Origin: Luzula sylvatica
Taxonomy: Eukaryota > Streptophyta > Magnoliopsida > Poales > Juncaceae
Direction: 5' to 3'
NCBI GenBank assembly: GCA_946800325.1
Contig: OX326956.1
Span: 74,535,087-74,599,086, forward strand
Length of the DNA: 64,000 bases
A program made the position numbers and the translations under genes. Positions within the stretch are counted from its first letter, which is position 1, and each line of letters begins with the position of its first letter. Of this stretch, positions 10,213-20,575 are shown one piece after another. The notes beneath the pieces were generated by a model. It worked only from the letters and a program-made list of their open reading frames with translations. It searched no databases and had not been told where the DNA came from.

Positions 10213-10400
10213 ATTTCTTCACAAACTATGATTATATTTTGGAAGAGAGAAAGAAGGATTTGACAATAATACGCATAACTAGTGTTTGTTGATATCAAAC
10301 ACTAAAGATAAACACTAGATATCAAACACCCCTTGGCATTTTAATTTCATTGTTTGAAATGTGGGGAAGATCGAAATATAATCATAGTTTGTGAAGAAAT
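10213..10400. repeat. 27-bp perfect inverted repeat
   Basis: atttcttcacaaactatg plus nine further bases at 10213-10239 is repeated as the exact reverse complement at 10374-10400, with a loop of about 134 bp. Inside the loop, agtgtttgttgatatcaaacact (about 10278-10300) makes another hairpin. A transcript through it could fold. No gene is visible. Confidence 0.85.
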
Positions 10401-11656
10401 GTAGAGAAGAAACAATTGTAATGTCAATGGATTGTGTGTATTTCAGGTGTGGTGTGTTCATACAAGTCAATCTCTCCATCTTTATTGGCTTTAGTGCACG
10501 TCGTTGGGATTGGGAAAAAACAAGGCAAATCTTTCATTTCTTCGAGTTTGATCTATACATAATGTATATAGATCGAAGTTTTCTTATATGAAAGTGTTCT
10601 CTCTTTTTAGAGTCTAGATGATGTAAATATGATTTAACGATTTAGGAATTAATATTTTAATTCATGAATTAACTTTTTAATTTGACATTCAATCATAAAT
10701 TAAAATAATTAAAACATAAATAAAATATTAAATCATGCATTTATGTGTTAAATTTTCATGAGTTAAATCATGTTCACATCATCAAGACTCTTGGAGACAT
10801 CACTAGTTTTTTTTATATTAAACTATTTGAAGTTGTGGAAAGTCATAGTTTAGTGTAAACATTGATGTAAGTGTTATAGAGATCATATGATAACTCGATA
10901 ATATAACACCGTTGTTTAGTAAATTGAGGCGTTGTGTTTTAATTGTTGCTCGCTATTGCGTGCTATAACGAAGCTATAACATCCCAATTCAATTGACTGC
11001 AAATTACCAAAAATCCTCGAAAAATACTATAAGATCTCATCAGAGATTCGACTTATCTTTCTTTGGTTATATTTCGAGATTTTATTTTAAGTTCAATATT
11101 ATTTTATGCATAAAATAATGTTTGGCAAAAACCAAATAAAAAGTATTTGCATAAAAAAAAAATCTAAAAATGTATGAAGTTTTTTTAATATTCACAAATT
11201 TTGGGGTTCCTTCAAGATTTTTTACAGGTTAAAATGAGTTATCTAAACATTTTTTTTAGAAATATACATAAATTTAGGGTTGTTTAAGAATATTTCCTTT
11301 GTTCTTATTGTTTTGGTACTTAGGGTTCAATACACTTTTCATAGTTTTTTCCATTAAAAGTATGAATCATTTTTGTTCCATCTATCTATTTGGTTGACTT
11401 GATGTGAGTAATGAATAACACTCAATTGTAATTGATTCTTCTAAAATGAAAAGACTAAAAGGTGAAAAAAAAGTTTGATATGTTTCTCTCAAATCTCGAC
11501 CTTACATCAACAGTGGATTCTCATCTCTGTAGGAACTTAACCACTGTGTCTCTCTCCTAAGCTCACCCATGTGTCTTACAAGATAGTTGACCTCTCTTTC
11601 TCTCTCTAATTATGTATGAACCACATTATCAGATTGATTGGCCTATTGGCTATTGG
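10401..11656. other. AT-rich intergenic DNA
   Basis: No supportable gene. A short palindrome gatctatacat/atgtatatagatc lies at about 10550-10575. The rest is low-complexity AT-rich sequence. Confidence 0.5.
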
Positions 11657-12908
11657 CAGGGGCGGCTCAAGGTCCCGAAAGGCTCTCGGCAAAAATTAAA
11701 AAAAGACTTTCTTACTTAACATAATTTAACAAAATATTTTTGTATACTATTTAACGCATCATCGATTGTAGACCTTTACTGATTGCATTAATGTCATATA
11801 ATAGCCAGCATTTCAATAACCAATAAAAAAAATTTTTGGAGCAGAAGCATTTGATGAGGAAAGTGTTTTGAAGAGTCAGATTTGCCGATTGTTGATTTGA
11901 GTCTTTAATCAAAAAGTCAAATTGGCCTTGTCGATTTGCGGATTTTAGTTTTCGATGCCGTAGAGCAAAACTGAGATCAAATTGGCTTTTTAAGTCATAA
12001 AAAAATAAAACTAAAAAATGATGAATTGAACAAAGAATATGAGATTAACCTTCAAGGATCCGCGATAATTGGAGATAATAGAATAGAAGGAAATCGTCAA
12101 ACGGGTGTGATAATCATCCAATTGGTGCTTCAAGTTTCTACAATAATTGGAAGCAATATAATTGGATTCAATAATTAGAGAAATGAAATCGCAGCCGATC
12201 AGTCGCTTAATTGGACAAAACATCATCCATAATCCTTTTAAAAGTTGATTTAAGTATTACAATTAAGAAATCACACACATCAATTAGAACAATCGTGGCA
12301 GTATTAAAATGGTAAGGATATTAAACAACAATTACAAAAAATAGGAGAAATCAGCAAAAGATATTAACATCAACTTTGTTAGATCTACATATATCCACAA
12401 CGAAATGTTGAAATCGTCCAAAATAGTTCAATAGTTCATAGTACAAATACAATTAACATAATTAGAAAAAGAGACAAAAAACAAGAAAAGCACCTTCAAT
12501 GATTTGCTGGACAATCGAAATTATTTTTGAAGAAACTGCAGCAGATTTGTTGCTGAAATGTTGCAGACTTGTTGGAGAAATTTCGAAAGGGTCTCCAGAC
12601 AAATTTCTTGTAGAATCGAAATAATTTTGGTAGAAATCAACTGCAGGTTTGTTGCAAATTTATTCATTATAAGATATTCACAATCACGAGCAAACAAGGA
12701 AAGCAATCTCTAGAAATATAAATAGTAAACAAATGGAGAATTCTTAGTAGGGAAAGGAATCCTCTGAATGTATTGACGTTTTAAATTACTTGCAAACAAA
12801 TATCTTTTACCTAATATACATATACTACCTAATATATATGAAAGGGCCTGGTGGATTTGTGGGCTCTCGGCGTTGGCCGAGTCCGCCTACCCTATTGGGC
12901 CACCCCTG
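11657..12908. mobile_element. Non-autonomous hAT element with 8-bp TSD
   Basis: The left end is CAGGGGCGGCTC at 11657 and the right end is GGGCCACCCCTG finishing at 12908. They are 12-bp imperfect terminal inverted repeats starting CAGGGG. Both sides carry the same 8-bp duplication gctattgg (11649-11656 and 12909-12916). TIR type and TSD length are diagnostic of hAT transposons. The 1252-bp interior contains no transposase, so it would need one in trans. Confidence 0.9.
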
Positions 12909-12916
12909 GCTATTGG

Positions 12917-13377
12917 TGGTTTCACTGTTCAGTCTTGAACAAAACATGAAGTGTCATGTAGTTTGTATTTATTCATACATTATTTTCAGTAAAACTCAAA
13001 TATGAAAATAACAATACAAAAAAAATAAGTTCCTTTTTTCTTTTTGCAAAATTTTAGTGTTTGGATTGGAGAATTTGCGACCGGTCATTTCCTCGGACTC
13101 GTATAACATGTGATTTATGAGGCCCCTAGCACTCTAGCAGGCCAATTGGGCCAAAAATGGGCCCAAATGATCCCAACGGCTATTAGAGTTCAGTATAAAT
13201 GGGCCCAAATTGTTACAAAATTTTATTGAGGGTTTACTATTCAACAATGAGTTTATCAGGCCAATTGGGCTAAGCTCGAGCTATCGTTAGTCACAGAAGA
13301 TTCCAAGGGCTCTTCAGTTGAGGATGGGGTAGTTGTAGTGATTCACCACACTATGCCAATCACACAGGATCCCAACG
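12917..13377. other. Intergenic DNA between hAT element and solo LTR
   Basis: No gene seen. 13300-13377 is one copy of a short duplication whose other copy (15217-15320) lies on the far side of the solo LTR. The duplication was therefore present before the LTR inserted. Confidence 0.6.
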
Positions 13378-15216
13378 TGTTAAATCGGAAGAAAATTATT
13401 TTGTAGTATGTAGTAGTGTGTATGGATGTGCACCTGTCCAATTTAATTTTGTTAGCTATAAGGAGTTTGTTGATGCGTGTAACAAACAACACAATCTACT
13501 TTCATTTGAATGGACAATGAACAAAAGCTCGCGATTTCAATGCAAGATGGAGAGACAGTATTGGAGAATGAGAGTGGTTTAGTGAAGTATAGCAATTTGC
13601 ACTGCGTGATGCAAGAAGTGAGTGTTAGAAAGTGTGGAAGTGTGTCCGGAATTTATGCTCGGACAGAAAGGGTTGAGTGTGTGTTTCTCAGTGCATTAGA
13701 TGAGATGGATGTCGAGTGTGCCCTTTTATATCTAGTAGAAGTGTGAATGATGTGGAGTGTGTGTTGTTTTGTACAATAGTTAGACAAATGTAGTGGACAA
13801 AGAAGTAAGGCCGCAATGTCATTTTTGGTGGCTGAAGTAGTGTGAGACGAGGAAGGAAAGTGTAAAGAGGCAAGTGAAGGAAATCCGGGAGTTCTTGAAG
13901 CCTCTCGTACAAAGTTGAAGAAGTGTGTGGAAATGAAGATTGAGGGAGGTGGGTCGATATTTGAAGCGAGAAGAAGTTGTATGTGAAGCTAAGGAAAGCA
14001 AATGCAATTTTTGGATTGAGGTTCAGAGTTTTTGGTGAAGGTATTTCATTGGATTGTAATAGCCGGTGAAGGTAGTTTTGTAGATTTGGAGAAATGGAAG
14101 AAATTCTTTATTGGAAGTAATCTTCAAATATGATCGATACTCGGATGTTACTCGGTCTTGTTGATTAGTGTAGAGGGTTTATGAAGGAATTAATTTTCGA
14201 AATTTATTTGCCTAATACATGGTCGACGCGGAATAATATTAAATTTATATGGAATGAAAATTTTGACGAAAGATTCGAGGAGTTAAAGAAGTGGTTAATA
14301 ATTCTTTCGGGTGGAGATGGTCTTGTAGTTTGAAGTGATACGTCTTATTATGAATTTGGATGTGTTTTGTGCAAAATGGAAATAGTTGGAGGTCTCTACA
14401 TGGCAGAAGTTCGAGATTTCCATGGATCATAAGAGCTCGAAATATTTCTTTACGCAAAAGGAGTTGAATACGCTTCAAAGATGGTGGATGGATTTCTGAA
14501 GGATTTGGATTTTAGAAGTAGTAGTTATTATTCGGGAAAAGCAATTTTGGTAAGAATTGATATGAGTCGAAATGTTGCGATTTAGAGTACCCATATTTAA
14601 ATATGTAGGTGGATTTTCATGTTCATGCTTGGAGATTTAGACCGGAGGCTTTTCTTGGACGATTGCAATGATTTTTATCGGTGGCTGTTGTTACCGTATT
14701 TGCAGGATCATAGTTGTGGTAGTGGTTGTTGTGGTTGACTTTTACCTCAAGCTGATCCGAGGTATTAGTCTATGAGTTAGTCCCGTGTTGTTATCGTTGT
14801 GGTTTCACGTTGAGAATTCTGTAGTGGTTGTTGTCGTATTTTTGCAGATTTCGTGTTAGTTGTAGTAGTCGGTCATCGTGGTAGTCCTCGTAGTAGGTTG
14901 TCGTGGTGGTCGTTTCGAGTAAATAATAATTAAATATTATTTTACTTGTCTAACTCTCAGCCAACATTTTCAGGTAGCACTTGAGGTGGCAGTGGCATTC
15001 GTGTAGATTACGAGCGTAGCGGAGTTGCGATCACCGGTTACCATATTGGTTTTTAGTTGTATTTGTTTATGCCCACCGTATGTATATTGTGTACTTGTAG
15101 ATCGTAGAATATTTATGCCAACTGGTTTTCGTATTGTGTGTTTTGACTCTGCTAATGCTCATTTATTTAAGGTAAGTATGTTGGTCACGATTTTTTTTTA
15201 TTTTCGGGTCGTGACA
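13378..15216. mobile_element. Solo LTR of an LTR retrotransposon (1839 bp)
   Basis: The segment starts TGTTAAATCGG and ends GGGTCGTGACA. It is bounded by identical 5-bp target duplications, caacg (13373-13377 and 15217-15221). TG...CA ends with a 5-bp TSD and no internal gag-pol identify a solo LTR left by recombination between the two LTRs of a full element. The length suggests a Gypsy-type element, which is inference. Short open frames inside are not genes. It lies about 220 bp past the SYP71 stop codon. Confidence 0.88.
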
Positions 15217-15436
15217 CAACGGCTCTTCAGTTGAGGATGTGGTAGGGTAGTGATTCACCACACACAGAGTCACAGTTACACAATTAACTTGCTAACTATG
15301 CCAATCACACAGGATCCCAACGGCTCTTCTGTTGCTGAACTGAATTTGTTCGTTAATTCATTATATAGCCTCCAGTACATTCTTCTCGTATATCTGGATA
15401 TCTCCAGTACCTTCAACTCGCTAATACGAACGCATC

Positions 15437-17184
15437 TCATTTCTTCAACACACTACAAGACAAAACAAAAAACACGCCAATTTATAAATTAGTAAAAAAG
15501 GGAATGCAAAAATATGAATTATAGGGAAATAAACTCACTTGTAGAGATATGCAGCGATTCCGAGAATAACGAATAGTAAGATGATGTCGATACAGAAATT
15601 ACGGTTCGATCTCAACTGTATAAATTAAATACAAAAAAAATGTAATAAAATTAGCTTATTGATCATTTATATTATAATTATAAAATCTGCGATGAAATTT
15701 ATATAGAAAGCAAATTAGCTTACCTGATTAACAGTGTCCTTGAGTCTCACGTTTGTATTTCTCAGGTCTGCAGTTGCTTTGTCGACCTAATATCAAAACA
15801 TAAAATTCATTTTAACACCTAAAATTTATCAAATTAATTTCATAACCAAAATAACGAAATTGTGGTACCTTTGTCTCGATCTCGTTCATGAACGGAACTT
15901 GCTTATCTAGCTCCTATATTACCAAATAAAAAAAAATACTCGTTAATTATTACATCCAAAAAATAATAATAAATATAGGAAAAATTAGGGTTAACCTCGT
16001 TCATATCAGAGGCCATGTTTTTGAGCGTATCGAGACCTTCAGAGATAACGTCAAGACCTTGATCCTGCAAAAATATTCGTAAACACAGTAAGGGCTTGGT
16101 ACCGATATATTATCTTGGTATATATCACGTACCGGTTCTCTTGGAACGGTACCGAAGACCAGATTGAGAAATAGAAAAACTTGCCTGTTTCATCTTACGC
16201 ATTTCATATTCTTGCCTAAATTGATTCGATTCGTCTGTTGACTGGAAATAATCGTTATCCATTCTTCCATCTACACCCACAAACAAAACAAATAAGCAAG
16301 CAAAATTTGCAACTATAACCCTGCATTACGATTAAGTTGCACAAAAAAGCTCCTCAATTATGAAATGGTAATTAATTAAATGGGAGAAAGTTGTGTTAGG
16401 ACCTGAATCGAATTTTATTTCACTGGTGGGGCGAGAACCAGATGCGAACCAGCCTCCAGATTGTTTGGCCTGAGCGGTACCGTCTGGTATTGACTGGATT
16501 CTCTCTGGCAATGCTCCTACTAAATCCGTGCGTATGGTGAGTTCCTCTTTTGTCAGACCCTTCACCTGTAAATCATCGAGAAAATGTAGATTTTAGAGAA
16601 GATTAAACATGAGATATGTACAAGATTAAGAATTTGTACCTTTTTGAGGGCCAATCTTTGAAGCTTCGGGACCTCATCCATCAATCGAGTCTTGATCCGA
16701 CGAATTTCAGCATTTAATGCAACTATTGCTGCTCTGTTCTTCTCATTGGCTGACATCTCGGCTTTCTAAATTAAAAAAAAAAATACAAAATTATGAATAA
16801 TCAAATAGACCTGACAACCAAATCAAAGTTTAAATCATCAAATCTAGGCTATATCAATTTCTACGCCAATAGAGAACCCAATAATCACCCAAAATTTACA
16901 AAAAAAACCCATCAAGACCAAAATCGCAACCATTCCCGATTTCATCCCAATTCCTTTTCTCAAAAATCGAACCCAATCCATATCCAACAACCAAATCGAA
17001 CTCAAAATCGGAAAAATTCAAAACCTACCTCGAGGGCAGTCTCGACGTCTGACTCAACGGAGGCGAAAAGGCGGGCGAACTGATCATCGCCTGAGACATT
17101 GCTGGCATTCAACCTTTCGACGTCATACTTGTAGTACTTCTTAAATATAGCATCCACGCGGGTGAGAATGTCGATTACGCTCAT
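15437..17184 (-). CDS. SYP71: SYP71-like Qc-SNARE (syntaxin of plants 71), nine exons
   Basis: A tail-anchored Qc-SNARE for vesicle fusion at ER and plasma/cell-plate membranes. Exons (minus): 17029-17184, 16640-16765, 16403-16565, 16185-16270, 15996-16064, 15869-15913, 15724-15786, 15539-15615, 15437-15452. Phases agree throughout and give 266 residues, the usual SYP71 length. Start MSVIDILTRVDAIFKKYYKY matches the family N-terminus. The N-terminal helical region includes NAEIRRIKTRLMDEVPKLQR. The Qc-SNARE helix runs from DQGLDVISEGLDTLKNMASD through ELDKQVPFMNEIETK (0-layer Gln in this stretch) to VDKATADLRNTNVRLKDTVN. The C-terminal anchor is FCIDIILLFVILGIAAYLYN, ending VLKK. Intron 4 uses a GC donor (CAG|GCAAGT). 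The last exon is only 16 nt including TGA. No lesions are seen; this is the one intact gene here. Confidence 0.96.
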
Positions 17185-17400
17185 TCTCTTTTTCGTATTT
17201 CTCCTTCTTTCTCCTCTTCGATTTCCCCTTTGGTCGTTTGCCTATTTTGTTATATAGCCTTGTTCTCGTCTTTTTTGATTGTTCGTTTGTTTACTCAGTT
17301 TGATCGGTTGGGGCAGAAAGACGATGGAAGAGAGGACCTGAGGGAAGGGACATATCACATATGAGCAAACAAGCTGGATTCGTTATTATTAGGCCGAATA
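17185..17400 (-). promoter_or_regulatory. SYP71 5' leader and probable promoter
   Basis: Upstream of the ATG (17182-17184) the coding side is CT/GA-rich (cgaagaggagaaagaagg on the minus strand), a common plant 5'-UTR composition. I cannot place a TATA box or start site with confidence. Confidence 0.4.
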
Positions 17401-18299
17401 TAAGTTATGATTTATATTTGGGCCTTTTTATGTTTGCTTCCTAATAATACTTTGTAAAATGATGAGAGACTTATCCTAAACATTTGATTTATTATTTTCA
17501 TATCTTTAGATAAGCAAAATAATATATTTTTATACATAAATAAGTTTGTTCATTCTCATAATTGAAGGGTGCATACAAGTACAAGGTCAAAATTATAATT
17601 GACACGAACACAAGAAAATCGATCAAATGATAATATACAAAAGGGTGCAAAACATATGTTTTAGATGTTGCATGAAAGGTCGTAAACTAATAGGAAAGTT
17701 AACTTGTTAATGTGTCATAACCTAGTTACTTGAATGTGAGTCAGAAAAAATATATATCATTTTTGTAAAATTCTTAGTTTCCTCGAAATTACTACATATT
17801 AATATTTGACATGTTTAAACATGTATTGCATTATGTATTGACTCGAAATGTATAAATTTGCCTAAACATCTACAAATTCTAAAAATATCATGGACACCCT
17901 TAAAAATTGGAAGTTATCATGCATATTCCTTAAAAATTGTCAAATTATCATGTATCATTAACATCTCAGAAATTAACTCTTATATATGTTCGTATCTATC
18001 CTCAAGTTTAATAGTCATCATCGATGAAGAAAAAGAAAATAATCGAGCAAATTTCTAAATTTTCGAACGTTCAGATTGCGATGTTGTCTGTTAAAGTTGT
18101 AAAAATTTTCAAAAGCATACACGGTGATGATGATGATGATGATTATAATGATATGTTAATGATAGTTGTTATGCACAGAAGGTGTATAAACCCCATTTTT
18201 ATAATAACTTTATAAATAAGTTATAACATAACCGGTAAAAACTGCCTTATCAATAAGAGAAAAATTAATTTGGTAACCTCATATTTTTTGTTCGCATTT
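17401..18299. other. AT-rich intergenic DNA
   Basis: No gene seen. There is a short GATGAT run near 18124-18150. Confidence 0.5.
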
Positions 18300-18870
18300 C
18301 ACAAATTCGACCTGAATTCGTTTCCGTACCAGCGGAAAAGAAAAGAATTAGTCAGACCATACATGTTAATCGGGCCTTTTGATCCTTCCATTACACCTCA
18401 GAAATTTTTATCATAATAAAGCCTTTTAATCATTTCTTTTCAAATTTCAACAACTCATGAGTTGCAAGAGAAAAGAACACATAGTAAATGAGACGAACCG
18501 TGAGAGCAAGTAAAATCAATGAATACATATAATTTTTCCTCATAGTCATGACATCGTGAAATTTTTTTCTGTCAATACACAACACACGTCTTGCAAGACA
18601 GAGTTCGTAATATTATAAGAAACCATAATATTTCATTATTATTTTTTTCCTTTACTCAACAAACAACACCATAATAGAACAAAATATGAAATTGCATCTT
18701 TTTCATTTGTTTTGCTATTTCAATCTCTGTTCATTGCCAAAAAGTTAAGTCTCACAAATATATTTTCCTGAAAAAATCGTGTTCAAGGAGCATCTTCAAT
18801 TTATTTGAAACAAACAGTAAGATGGTAGGACTCAATCAAAAAGCTTGAGGAGCTTAGGTAAACCACGAGA
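18300..18870 (-). repeat. Dispersed repeat A, copy 1 (inverted relative to 52010-52580)
   Basis: About 550 bp match the reverse complement of 52010-52580 along most of their length. Examples are 'cttttgatccttccattacacc', 'caagtaaaatcaatgaatacatataatttttcctc' and 'aggactcaatcaaaaa'. Further diverged partial copies follow at about 18960-19100, 19240-19380 and 19550-19760. There is no coding content. It is probably a non-autonomous mobile element or its internal tandem unit. Confidence 0.85.
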
Positions 18871-19790
18871 GCAGTTGAATTAATGGATTCATTTAATTTT
18901 TAGTACATAATACATGATTTGAAAAGAAACAGTCCATGAAATAAAAAAAAAACACAATATTTGAGAATTATTATTTTCGTTTATCCAACAAAAACACCAT
19001 CATAGAATTAAACATGAAATTACATTTGATTCATTTTTGTTGGTATTTCGATCTCTGTTTCTTAGGAAAAAAAATAAGCCTTGGAAATATATATCTTCAC
19101 GTTCGTCGTCATCAGCTTAAAAACAATAAGAAATTAATGGAAATCAGATAGCCGTTTCCAAGATTGCTCAATTCGCAGCAAGAGAAAAATAAACAACGAA
19201 CCATGTTCCGCGCAACCGACTAGACTATTGCAATTTCATGTTAATAGAGCCTTTTAATCCTTTGAAGTTTAATTACAACCCAAAAAGTTTCATGCTAACA
19301 AAACTTGTTAATCTTTCCATCGGAAGCCAAAAACCAAACTTTGGACAACCCATCAGTTGCACCAGAAAGCAACACATAACAAACAAAGCAAACCCTTGAG
19401 AGCATTTAAATTAATGAATCGATAATTTCACAAAAAATAAATAATGAATGGACTTAATTTATGCTCACAACCAAGAAAAGCTGAGATTGTATTTATTTAT
19501 TTATCAGTATACAATACTGCACCTGCTAATGAAACTATACATAACAACAATAATTTAAAATTATCATTTACATATTTGCTCAACAAAAAACATCACTGTA
19601 TAACCACATATGAAATTGCACTTCCTTCGTTCATTTTATATTTCAATATTTGTCCCTTACCAAAAAATTAAGCTCCACATATCTTTTCATGAAAGAATCG
19701 TATTCAAGGAGCACTCCTAAATTTGTTTGAAGCAAACACTAAATTACTACAACTCGAGCAAAAAACTCGAGGAGCACAAATAATGTCAAT
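18871..19790. repeat. Diverged partial copies of repeat A
   Basis: Segments repeat the landmarks of 18300-18870 at lower similarity: 'aaacaccatcatagaa' followed by 'catgaaattacattt', 'catgttaatagagccttttaatcc', and 'ttcaaggagcactcct'. This suggests an old tandem array of a 400-600 bp unit. Confidence 0.65.
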
Positions 19791-20110
19791 CCAAAATAAA
19801 TCTTGGTTGCTAAAACTTGAACCAAATCTCAATATATTTGTCGTCTTCGGCCTAGAAAAGGTAACGAACAAATTGAAATACACACAATGCTCGTCCAAAA
19901 TAAATCTTGGTCGCTAGAACTTGAATTAAATCTTAGTATACTTGTCATATTTGTTATCATGAGCTCAAAAACATTAAGAGACAAATTGAAATACACACAA
20001 TGCTCATCCAAAATAAATCTTGGTCGCTACAACTTGAATTAAATCTTAGTATACTTGTCATATTTGTTATCATGAGCTCAAAAACATTAAGAGACAAATT
20101 GAAATCAGAT
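19791..20110. repeat. Three-copy 104-114 bp tandem repeat
   Basis: The unit starting 'ccaaaataaatcttgg' occurs at 19791, 19895 and 20009, and each copy continues to 'aaattgaaatacacacaatg'. The second and third copies are almost identical, so that duplication is recent. Open frames here are repeat artefacts. Confidence 0.9.
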
Positions 20111-20575
20111 AAATCATCTCCAAGACCGCATACAAATTCAGAATAAATTGACATTTCATGATCTCCTTGCAGAACCACATGATAACCCAAAATGATGGCA
20201 CAAAACCAACCAAATGGACAACAAAAACAAAATTGGGCAGGACAATCTAACCAACACGATCCCAACACACACCCAAATAACTTAAATGGACAACACAATT
20301 TATTTGATAGTTTTATCTCCATTTTCATGCAGGAGATCAATGTGAGGTATATCAATGGATCATATGAAAAATTGCATTAAGCACCCTGTTTTTATGTTAA
20401 TTAATTTTGGAGAATTTGCAGTAAATGAAGAACACGAGGGTAAAAAATGGCACAATGCTTTGTGCTCATGAACCTTCACCTCTCGATATGTACCGATTAT
20501 GTGCCACAAGAATCTCAATGTATTTGTACTACCTAATATTGATTATTGACAAGGTAAATGGAGAAAAAAAAAATT

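Noticed and set aside
13510..14478. Several 60-80 residue open frames
   Set aside because: They lie inside the solo LTR, on both strands, without splice or domain support.
16793..17083. 96-residue plus-strand frame
   Set aside because: Antisense to intron 1 and exon 1 of SYP71.
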